A stretch of DNA of 64,000 nucleotides from Anaerozeibacter quisquiliarum (GTDB lineage: Bacteria; Bacillota; Clostridia; Christensenellales; Aristaeellaceae): assembly GCA_051162045.1 (NCBI GenBank), contig JBISDI010000002.1; one strand, given 5' to 3'. The translations under genes and the position numbers were made by a program. Positions 1 through 6,208 of this stretch are shown here, piece by piece. Under the pieces are notes generated by a model. The model saw only the letters and a program-made list of their open reading frames with translations, was not told where the DNA came from and did not search any database. Each line of letters begins with the position of its first letter. The first letter of the stretch is position 1.

Positions 1-171
1 CGGCTCCACACCCAGCTTCTTCAGCAACTCCGGCACCAGTCCGCCTTGCTGATCCGCGAGCGCGTACAGCAGGTGCGCCTGGTCGATGTGCATGTTGCCG
101 TATTGCACCGCCAGCGCCTGCGCCCGCTGAATCGCCTCGAGCGATTTCTGCGTGAATTTCTGTGCGTTCAT
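1..171 (-). CDS. clpB: ATP-dependent chaperone ClpB, N-terminal fragment
   Basis: Only the first 57 codons are in the window; the gene continues beyond position 1. The translation begins MNAQKFTQKSLEAIQRAQ and continues with HIDQAHLLYALADQ, the first Clp N-terminal repeat of ClpB, the Hsp100 disaggregase that works with DnaK. The ATG at 171 has a strong GAGGGGGT ribosome site 7 nt upstream. It is preceded by a sigma-A type promoter and a CtsR-like direct repeat (separate entries), consistent with heat-shock control. ClpC has a similar N-terminus, but the NAQKFTQKSLEAI opening is more typical of ClpB. The AAA modules lie outside the window. Confidence 0.85.
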   Translation of the reverse strand, partial: MNAQKFTQKSLEAIQRAQALAVQYGNMHIDQAHLLYALADQQGGLVPELLKKLGVEP

Positions 172-179
172 CTATGTTA

Positions 180-232
180 CCCCCTCGCGACGGTTTAATT
201 GCCTTTCTTTGACCATTATACTCGCGAGGGGG
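180..232. repeat. 11-bp perfect inverted repeat around the clpB promoter
   Basis: Arms at 180-190 and 222-232 are perfect reverse complements (CCCCCTCGCGA / TCGCGAGGGGG) separated by 31 nt. One arm lies in the promoter spacer; the other overlaps the clpB ribosome site. Because the upstream arm lies before the predicted start point, the hairpin could form only in read-through RNA from the kinase gene. Confidence 0.7.
198..214 (-). promoter_or_regulatory. Candidate CtsR operator of clpB
   Basis: Read on the minus strand this is GGTCAAA GAA AGGCAAT, a direct repeat of the CtsR heptad. The first heptad matches the known consensus (A/G)GTCAAA perfectly; the second matches at 5 of 7 positions. The 3-nt spacing is that of known CtsR sites. 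It begins directly after the -10 box, where a repressor would block initiation. Known: CtsR controls clp genes in Firmicutes. The assignment here is inference. Confidence 0.6.
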
Positions 233-243
233 ACCGACGTCAA
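215..243 (-). promoter_or_regulatory. Sigma-A type promoter of clpB
   Basis: On the minus strand: TTGACG (243-238), a 17-nt spacer, TATAAT (220-215). Transcription would start near 208, giving a short leader to the ATG at 171. Confidence 0.75.
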
Positions 244-244
244 T

Positions 245-2044
245 TTAGGTTTGCGTTAAGGCGGGCGCGAACGGCCGCTCCGACGCCCTTCTGAGCGTAA
301 AGCAGAACGCGCTGCCTTCGCCGGGCGCGCTCTCGAGCCAGATGCGCTCGCCCATCTGCGCGATCAACTCGCTGGCGATCGACAGTCCCAGCCCCGAGCC
401 CAACCCGGAATGGGCCTTGTCCGCCTTGTAGAACCGGTCGAACACGTAGGGCTGGTCGCGCGGATCGATGCCGATGCCGGTGTCGCGCACGCACAGCGTG
501 ACGGCGTGCTTGCTCCACGTCGCCTCGACCGACACGCGACCGCCCTCGGGCGTGTATTTCATGGCGTTGTCGAGCAGGATCACCAGCAGCTGCTCCAGCC
601 GGTCGGGGTTGGCAAGCACCTTCGGGCAGTCGCCTACGGCAAGCGAGAAGGACAATGAATGATCCTCCGCGACCGGCGCGTACTTGCCTTCGAGCTCCTT
701 GAGCAGCCCCACCAGCTCGACCGCTTGCGGCTCGATCGCCAGCGCGCCGCTCTGCAGCCGCGACAGCTCCATCAGGTCGTCGATCAGCCGCGACAGGCGC
801 ATGGTCTCGCGCAGCATGATATCGTAGTAGCGCTTGCGCGCCGCTTGATCGCTCACCATGCCCTCGCTCAGCGGTTCGAGCAGCGCGCGCATGGCCGTCA
901 GCGGCGTACGCATCTCGTGGGAAACGTTGGCCACATAGTCGCGCCGGGTGCGCTCGAGCCGCTCGGACTCGGTCACGTCGGTGAACAGCCCGACAGCGCC
1001 GGCGACGGCCTCCTCGCCGAACAGCGGCGCGATGCTCAGCTGGATGCGGCGGTCGCCCACCGTCAGGATGCGCGCCGAAGCCTCGCCCGACGCAAGCGCC
1101 CCATCAAAATCCGCCCAGACCTGAAGGTCGGGGATCAGCCGCGTGCGCTCGTCCTCGGCGCCGCGCCTAAGCTGTGCGAACAACCTGACCACCGCCGGAT
1201 TGGAGTGGGTGACCCTACCGTCGAGATCGACCGCCACAATGCCCTCGCGCAGCCCGTCGAGCGCCTGCTGCAAGCGGTTACGCTCGAGCGTGAGCGCCGA
1301 GATCGTGCGCTTAAGCTCGCGCGACAGGTGGTTGAGCGAGCGGCCCAACTGGCCGATTTCGCCGCGCTGGCTGTCGTCGGCGCGCGCCTCGAAGTTGCCG
1401 CTCGCCATGCCCACGGCCACGTCGCGCATCTGCTTGAGCGGCTGCACGATCCGCCCGACCACCCAGGACACCAGTATGGTCACCAACGGCAGCGATAAGA
1501 ACAGCGACAGCGCCAGCGCGCCGCTCAGACTGCCCATGGCCACCATGGCCTCGTACAGCGGCATCATCAGCAGCACCGCGCCCACCCGCTCGCCCCGGAC
1601 GGTCAGCGGCACACCCACGCACACCATGCCGGTGCCGCGCAACGCCTTGATTTGCGCGGTGCGCAGCTCGCCCTCGGCCAGCACGTCGGCGGCCGAGCGC
1701 ACCATCGCATTCAGGTACTCCTCGGGCATGCCGTGGCTGTGCAGCAGCACATTGCCCCGCGCGTCGGTCGCCACCACATAGGCTCCGAGCAGCAGGTTCC
1801 CCGAGCCGCGCTCGCCCACGGCGTGGCCGAGCAGGTTCAGCGCGTCGGGATCGTCCAACCGGTCGCCGTACAGCATAATCAGGTCGCCGAGAGCGCGCGC
1901 GCGCGGCAGCAGCTCGGTCTCCTTGATGTTCTGGAACACGCTGCCCGCCACGTAGGTAAATGCGAACGTGGTGAACAGCGCAGTCATCAAAATCGTCAGG
2001 ATGGCCACGCCGAACACGCGCGCGAACAGCACCGACCGCTTCAC
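245..2044 (-). CDS. Sensor histidine kinase (PhoR/WalK-like)
   Basis: A 599-residue membrane histidine kinase. Two membrane segments (about residues 7-30 and 172-198) flank an extracellular sensor domain. HAMP follows (about 195-247), then a PAS-like region, then the dimerisation box VSHEMRTPLTAM with the phospho-accepting His near residue 376. The ATPase domain shows the N box ILLDNAMKYTPEGG and the glycine boxes DTGIGID and GLGSGLGLSI. The start codon is GTG and overlaps the stop of the upstream response regulator by 4 bases (GTGA), indicating coupled translation and a cognate pair. Architecture fits PhoR or WalK; the signal is not evident from sequence. Confidence 0.9.
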   Translation of the reverse strand: MKRSVLFARVFGVAILTILMTALFTTFAFTYVAGSVFQNIKETELLPRARALGDLIMLYGDRLDDPDALNLLGHAVGERGSGNLLLGAYVVATDARGNVLLHSHGMPEEYLNAMVRSAADVLAEGELRTAQIKALRGTGMVCVGVPLTVRGERVGAVLLMMPLYEAMVAMGSLSGALALSLFLSLPLVTILVSWVVGRIVQPLKQMRDVAVGMASGNFEARADDSQRGEIGQLGRSLNHLSRELKRTISALTLERNRLQQALDGLREGIVAVDLDGRVTHSNPAVVRLFAQLRRGAEDERTRLIPDLQVWADFDGALASGEASARILTVGDRRIQLSIAPLFGEEAVAGAVGLFTDVTESERLERTRRDYVANVSHEMRTPLTAMRALLEPLSEGMVSDQAARKRYYDIMLRETMRLSRLIDDLMELSRLQSGALAIEPQAVELVGLLKELEGKYAPVAEDHSLSFSLAVGDCPKVLANPDRLEQLLVILLDNAMKYTPEGGRVSVEATWSKHAVTLCVRDTGIGIDPRDQPYVFDRFYKADKAHSGLGSGLGLSIASELIAQMGERIWLESAPGEGSAFCFTLRRASERPFAPALTQT

Positions 2045-2739
2045 TCGGGGTCCACCTCGAATTTATAGCCCACGCCGTACACCGTCTTGAGCGCCCACTT
2101 AACGCCCGACTGGGGCAGCTTTTGGCGGATGCGTTTGATGTGGGTGTCCACGGTGCGCGTGTCGCCGAAGTAGTCGTAGCCCCACACGCGGCTGAGAATC
2201 TGCTCGCGCGAAAACACCTGCCCGGCGCTGGATGTCAGCATGTGCAGGATCTCGACCTCCTTGGGCGTGCAGGGGATCACCTGGCCCTGCGCCTTGACCT
2301 GGTAGTTCGACAGGTTGATCGTAAGCTCCGGGAAGCGGATCACCGCGTCGCCTCCTTCCTGCGGGGCCTCGAACCGCCTGAGCACCGCGCGGATGCGCGC
2401 CAGTACCTCGCGCGGGGAGAACGGCTTGACGATGTAGTCGTCCGCGCCCAGTTCCAGCCCCAGGATCCGGTCGATCTCCTCGCCCTTGGCGGTCAGCATG
2501 ATGATGGGCAGCTTGCTGGTCTTTCGGATCGCGCGGCACACGTCGGCGCCCGGCATGCGCGGCATCATCAAATCCAGGATCATCAAATCGGGCTGCTCGG
2601 ACTTGAACATCTCGAACGCCTGCTGGCCGTCGTAGGCCGACAGGTGCTCGAAGCCCTCCGCGTCCAAGTACAGGGAAAGCGACTCGTGGACCACCGGGTC
2701 GTCGTCACAAATCAAGATCAGCGGACATGCGCCGGCCAT
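2041..2739 (-). CDS. OmpR-family response regulator
   Basis: A two-domain regulator of about 232 residues. The receiver has the acidic triplet (CDDD), the phospho-acceptor Asp in LMILDLMMPRMPG, the Thr/Ala switch in IMLTAKG and the Lys in IVKPFSPRE. The C-terminal winged helix ends RTVDTHIKRIRQKL and VYGVGYKFE, typical of PhoB/PhoP regulators. I chose ATG 2739 because AAAGGAG lies 8 nt upstream of it; the GTG at 2748 would sit directly against that ribosome site. First gene of the two-component operon, driven by the promoter at 2760-2788. Confidence 0.9.
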   Translation of the reverse strand: MAGACPLILICDDDPVVHESLSLYLDAEGFEHLSAYDGQQAFEMFKSEQPDLMILDLMMPRMPGADVCRAIRKTSKLPIIMLTAKGEEIDRILGLELGADDYIVKPFSPREVLARIRAVLRRFEAPQEGGDAVIRFPELTINLSNYQVKAQGQVIPCTPKEVEILHMLTSSAGQVFSREQILSRVWGYDYFGDTRTVDTHIKRIRQKLPQSGVKWALKTVYGVGYKFEVDPE

Positions 2740-2759
2740 ATGCCTCACTCCTTTTCTTT

Positions 2760-2788
2760 ATTATATCGGCCAGGCGCGTGCGATGCAA
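2760..2788 (-). promoter_or_regulatory. Promoter of the two-component operon
   Basis: Minus strand TTGCAT (2788-2783), 17-nt spacer, TATAAT (2765-2760). It lies just upstream of the ribosome site of the response regulator. Confidence 0.7.
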
Positions 2789-2888
2789 CGGGAAACGCGA
2801 ACTGTCGAAATCGCGCCATATTGTTTGAACCCGGGTATTGTTTTGCGCGTCCAAGAAACAGGAAGTATCTGTAAAAGGGGCGCATGCC

Positions 2889-3641
2889 GTGAAGGCGACA
2901 TGGAAGGACCCGATTGGGCGCACCGCGCTGATCGCCGCGGCTGCGTTCGCGCTGCTGTCGGTGCTGTTCGTGTGGTACACGGCGCAGCCGGGGCTGTGGG
3001 CGAACGGCCGCTTCTTCCGGCAGGTGGCCGAAGGCCGATACGTGGCGGACGATGAAAACCAGATTGCGCTGACCGAGCGCACGGCGGACGGCGCGCTGTT
3101 TCGCTACGCGCTGTACGCTCAGGCGGGCGAGGCGCAGGTCATCGGCGTGCTGCGCGAGGAGGACGACGGGGCGCGGTACGTGGAGGACGGCATCGTGTAC
3201 GAAGCCGATCCGGCCGTGCCGGTGGAGGTCCGATACAGCGACGGTTCGATATGGCGCGGCGAGGTGCAGGGCGACTATCTGGTGGGCGAGGACGGTTTCC
3301 CGGCGCAGTTCAATGCATCAATCAGCATGACCGGTGTGGTGGGCGACTCGGAACCGATCAGCGCGGGCGTAAAGGCCGACGCGCTCTATCGGCTGGCGTC
3401 GCACGGCGGCGCGCCCGACAGGCGCGGCAACTGGTGGCTGGTCATCCCCTCGCTGCTGATCTTCGCAGTGGCGCTGGCGCTTTGGCTGTGGCCCGAAGAA
3501 CTGGGGCTGCTTGGCAGTCGCTGGCAGTTTGAGGGCGAGGTCAGCCTGTCCGCCGACGGCATCTTCATGCAGCGCGTGGGCGCGGTGGTTGTTATGGTGA
3601 TGGCGCTCATACTGATGGTGTGCGGGCTGACCGGCGATTGA
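2889..3641 (+). CDS. Uncharacterised membrane protein
   Basis: A 250-residue protein I do not recognise. One membrane segment lies near the N-terminus (about residues 12-32, ALIAAAAFALLSVLFVWYTA), followed by a roughly 140-residue acidic, probably extracytoplasmic domain, and two C-terminal membrane segments around WWLVIPSLLIFAVALALWLW and VGAVVVMVMALILMVCGL. GTG 2889 was chosen because AAAGGGG lies 8 nt upstream; the frame is open further upstream without a good ribosome site. It is divergent from the two-component operon and is followed 48 nt later by a small gene on the same strand. Confidence 0.75.
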   Translation: MKATWKDPIGRTALIAAAAFALLSVLFVWYTAQPGLWANGRFFRQVAEGRYVADDENQIALTERTADGALFRYALYAQAGEAQVIGVLREEDDGARYVEDGIVYEADPAVPVEVRYSDGSIWRGEVQGDYLVGEDGFPAQFNASISMTGVVGDSEPISAGVKADALYRLASHGGAPDRRGNWWLVIPSLLIFAVALALWLWPEELGLLGSRWQFEGEVSLSADGIFMQRVGAVVVMVMALILMVCGLTGD

Positions 3642-3689
3642 CGCATAGCCGGGCCCCTTTGCGCGCAAACTGCCCATGAGGTGAGCATC

Positions 3690-3866
3690 ATGAGCAAGAA
3701 GTACGACGACCTGGCCGCGCTGATCCGGGAGGACGCGGGCGCGCGCGCCTACTACAACAGGCTGCCCGACTACGTCAAGGACCAGATGAGCGCGCGCTCG
3801 GACAGCATCAACTCGTTCGAAAGCCTGCAGGACTACGCCGAGAACCTGACGCGCGGAGACGGATAG
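3690..3866 (+). CDS. Small conserved protein, 58 aa
   Basis: Starts MSKKYDDLAALIRED and contains YYNRLPDYVKDQM and SFESLQDYAENLTRGDG. From memory, very similar short proteins (LPDYV...INS...L..YAENL) recur in Clostridia without assigned function. ATG 3690 is preceded by GAGGTGA at the right spacing; the in-frame GTG at 3681 lacks a ribosome site. Highly charged, no membrane segment, no cysteine. It ends just before a strong terminator. Confidence 0.7.
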   Translation: MSKKYDDLAALIREDAGARAYYNRLPDYVKDQMSARSDSINSFESLQDYAENLTRGDG

Positions 3867-3882
3867 CGGCCTGCGGGCAGGC

Positions 3883-3934
3883 AATGTGCCGCGGCACATG
3901 GGAGGGGATTTCCTCCTATGTGCCGCGGCACATT
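3883..3934. terminator. Bidirectional terminator built from two palindromes
   Basis: Arms 3883-3899 and 3918-3934 are perfect 17-nt reverse complements, extended by GGGAGG (3900-3905) against CCTCCT (3912-3917), giving a 23-bp stem (one G-U) with a 6-nt loop. It separates the plus-strand small gene from a minus-strand regulator, both of which end toward it. Each arm also contains a perfect 16-nt palindrome (ATGTGCCGCGGCACAT). Confidence 0.85.
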
Positions 3935-3995
3935 TCATATCGCGCAGCGTATCTCACTTGCCCGAGGCGCGCATTTCGCAGCGGCCTGCGGGCCG

Positions 3996-4709
3996 CTACA
4001 ATCGGCGAATCAGCTTGACGCACCGTCCGATCACGCGGGCGTCCTTGATTTCGATCTTCTTGGACTCGAACTCGCGGTCATAGCTTTGCAGCAGCAGCTT
4101 GCCGCCGTCGAGCTTCATCACCTTGCGCGCGATGCGCGCGCCCTGATACTGCACAATCATGATCGCCTCGCCCTCCACCTGCGCCGCCGGCACGGTCAGC
4201 AGCAGGTCGCCCGCGTGCACGCGGTATCCGCGCAGCGCGTCGTCGGGGCAGCGGTAGTAGAACACCTTGTCGGGCGGCCCGCCCTCGATCTTGCCGCCCA
4301 CGATCGGCGTGAGCTCATGGTCGATGACGACGGAGTCCTCGCCGGTGATCGGCACCCGCTTGACCACGCCCGACAGCGCGTCGCGCCAGGCGTCGTTCGA
4401 TTCGGCCAGCTCCTGTTGGCGCTCCTCCACCTGGCCAGGCTCCTCCTTGGGCAGCGGCAGCACGTAGGGGCGCGGTCGGGGGCGCAGCTCGACCGGCGGC
4501 TCGGCGGCCACCTCGAGCTCGGTCGAGACCGGGTTTTGGACGCCCAACACCTTGAGGATGCGCCGCGCCTGCTCGTCGGACGCGATGCGCCGCCCCGACT
4601 CGATGTCCACGATCACGCTTTCGGAAAACCCGCACTTCTTGCCGAGCGCCTTCTCGGTCATGTGGCTGCTCAGGCGCGCGGCGCGTATGGTATCACCCAA
4701 TCGGCTCAT
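3996..4709 (-). CDS. XRE-family regulator with degenerate LexA/CI-type S24 domain
   Basis: A 237-residue protein. The N-terminus is an XRE helix-turn-helix (LGDTIRAARLSSHMTEKALG, then CGFSESVIVDIESGRR). A proline-rich linker follows (RPRPRPYVLPLP). The C-terminal half has the layout of the S24 fold: HAGDLLLTV, an IARKV segment with the expected Lys, LLLQSYDREF, and a terminal VIGRCVKL. The catalytic Ser-Met pair expected before the GD motif is replaced (PDDALRGYRVHAGD), so self-cleavage is unlikely. ATG 4709 has GGAGG 8 nt upstream; earlier in-frame starts lie before the promoter's likely start point. The regulated genes are not evident. Confidence 0.75.
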   Translation of the reverse strand: MSRLGDTIRAARLSSHMTEKALGKKCGFSESVIVDIESGRRIASDEQARRILKVLGVQNPVSTELEVAAEPPVELRPRPRPYVLPLPKEEPGQVEERQQELAESNDAWRDALSGVVKRVPITGEDSVVIDHELTPIVGGKIEGGPPDKVFYYRCPDDALRGYRVHAGDLLLTVPAAQVEGEAIMIVQYQGARIARKVMKLDGGKLLLQSYDREFESKKIEIKDARVIGRCVKLIRRL

Positions 4710-4741
4710 AAAATGATCCTCCCGCAGTGAATTGCAGGGAT

Positions 4742-4770
4742 ATTGTAGCAGATCATCAAGGCAAATACAA
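4742..4770 (-). promoter_or_regulatory. Promoter of the XRE/S24 regulator
   Basis: Minus strand TTGTAT (4770-4765), 17-nt spacer, TACAAT (4747-4742), 33 nt before the ATG at 4709. Confidence 0.65.
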
Positions 4771-4807
4771 TCATGCGCGGCGGGGATATCCCGGCAGGGC
4801 GGGCTCA

Positions 4808-4836
4808 TTGCGCAATCGGCGGCCACGGTATATAAT
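4808..4836 (+). promoter_or_regulatory. Promoter of the flavodoxin-like gene
   Basis: TTGCGC (4808-4813), 17-nt spacer, TATAAT (4831-4836). The start point near 4843 leaves an unusually long leader of about 140 nt before ATG 4982. In it a CAATCTC segment is complementary to a distal GAGATTG, but no known riboswitch was recognised. Confidence 0.65.
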
Positions 4837-4981
4837 GGGAACGGACATTGCCCAATCGCAATCTCCGCGGCTCAAGCAGTGGCTTTATCGCCCCGACGCC
4901 GCCTGACGGATGCGGGCATGGCTGAGATTGGCATCGTGCGCGCAACGCGAAATCGCGAAGCGCCTTGTGAGGGGTAAGGAT

Positions 4982-5677
4982 ATGAAGATCGTCGTTATAA
5001 ACGGCACCGAGGTCAGGGGCTGTACCCATCACATTAAAGAGGCCTTTTTGGAAGGATTGAGGCAGGACAGCGAGATACAAGAATTCTATCTCCCCAAGGA
5101 TCAGCCGCACTTTTGCCGCGGCTGCAAGACCTGTTTTTTTCAGAGCGAACTCAAATGCCCCCACGCCGAGTATGTCATGCCGATATGGAATGCGATGTTG
5201 GACGCCGAATTACTTGTTTTCACCTCGCCCGTCTATGCGCTTAGGGCAACGGGGCAAATGAAGGCCCTGCTTGACCACTTCTGCGTGCATTGGATGGTAC
5301 ACAGGCCCGACGATAGAATGTTCACGAAAAAGGCCGTTATACTGACAAACGCAATTGGCGTGTTGAACGGCGCAGCGCAAAAGGATATGGCAACCAGCCT
5401 TTCGTGGCTGGGCGTGTCCGACATCAAAAGGTTTGGCGTCGGGCTCATGGAGGGTGTCGTCTGGAATGAACTGTCCGATAAGCGCAAAAAGTCCATCGTC
5501 GATAAGGTGGAGCGGCTATCCAGGAGATACTCGAAGCCCTACAATGCGGGCAAGGGAATCATCGTCGCAATGAAATTCCTTCTGTGCCGGATGATGCATA
5601 AAGCCATTGCGAAAAACGAAAGCCCGCTGTCCGCCGACAACCAACATTGGGTGGATAAGGGATGGGTGAAATTGTAA
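4982..5677 (+). CDS. Flavodoxin-like NAD(P)H-dependent oxidoreductase
   Basis: A 231-residue protein of the FMN-reductase/flavodoxin superfamily. The N-terminal strand and phosphate-binding loop read MKIVVINGTEVRGCTHHIKE. A Cys cluster FCRGCKTCFFQ, followed by KCPH, matches iron-sulfur-flavoprotein-like relatives. The second flavin-contact region is LLVFTSPVYALRATGQMKALLDHF. A positively charged C-terminal part, KFLLCRMMHKAIAK, follows. The ribosome site GAGGGG lies 7-12 nt upstream of ATG 4982. Transcribed alone from 4808-4836 and ended by the hairpin at 5776. Substrate unknown. Confidence 0.8.
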   Translation: MKIVVINGTEVRGCTHHIKEAFLEGLRQDSEIQEFYLPKDQPHFCRGCKTCFFQSELKCPHAEYVMPIWNAMLDAELLVFTSPVYALRATGQMKALLDHFCVHWMVHRPDDRMFTKKAVILTNAIGVLNGAAQKDMATSLSWLGVSDIKRFGVGLMEGVVWNELSDKRKKSIVDKVERLSRRYSKPYNAGKGIIVAMKFLLCRMMHKAIAKNESPLSADNQHWVDKGWVKL

Positions 5678-5775
5678 GAACACGCGCAATGCTCGAGGCA
5701 ATGATAGCGTGAAGCTCCGTAAAAAGCCCGGCAAGCAAGGCAAACGAGACAAACGGCCCCGCGTCCAGACTCCCG

Positions 5776-5812
5776 CCGCCGTGTGGGTTCCCGCTGCACG
5801 GCGGTTTGCTTT
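5776..5812 (+). terminator. Terminator after the flavodoxin-like gene
   Basis: Stem CCGCCGTG (5776-5783) with CACGGCGG (5797-5804), 13-nt loop, followed by TTTGCTTT. It overlaps the end of the next minus-strand gene. Confidence 0.55.
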
Positions 5813-6194
5813 ACAGACTGGCCCCCCACTCATCCAGCTCATACCGAGCGCAAATGTCGGCCCAGCCTTGCGCCACCTCGTCGGACGTGAACCCTGACGC
5901 CGTGAGCGCGTCCTCGCCCATCTTCGACAGCGCGTTGTAGAACCATACGGCGACCGGCAGCAGTCGGGCGTCACCATCGCCGTCCACCGCATCCCACAGC
6001 AGATCTTCGGCCCCGTTGATCTGCCCTTCGGCCAGCAGGCGCTTGAGGCGCAGCCACAGGAAGCCCTCTTCCGTGACATGGCCCTGCTCGTCCTCGATCT
6101 CGATGGGATTGGGCTGCTTATGCAGGAACAGCTGGCCTACCAGGTTGGTCAACTGCTCGATCTGGCGCAGGAAGTAATCATTCGTAAAGGCCAT
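5811..6194 (-). CDS. Uncharacterised protein downstream of the transglutaminase gene
   Basis: A 127-residue soluble, acidic protein starting MAFTNDYFLRQIEQLTNLVG and ending CARYELDEWGASL. It is largely helical by composition and resembles an uncharacterised ~120-residue Firmicutes family that starts with a similar YFLRQIEQL segment (possibly DUF6483; not checked). It starts 14 nt after the stop of the transglutaminase-like gene, so it is the last gene of the MoxR-DUF58-transglutaminase operon. Function unknown. Confidence 0.75.
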   Translation of the reverse strand: MAFTNDYFLRQIEQLTNLVGQLFLHKQPNPIEIEDEQGHVTEEGFLWLRLKRLLAEGQINGAEDLLWDAVDGDGDARLLPVAVWFYNALSKMGEDALTASGFTSDEVAQGWADICARYELDEWGASL

Positions 6195-6208
6195 GCCGCA
6201 GCCCCCCT

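Noticed and set aside
2842..2873. TTGCGC-N17-TATCTG as a promoter for the membrane protein at 2889
   Set aside because: The start point would fall on or after the ribosome site AAAGGGG, leaving no leader.
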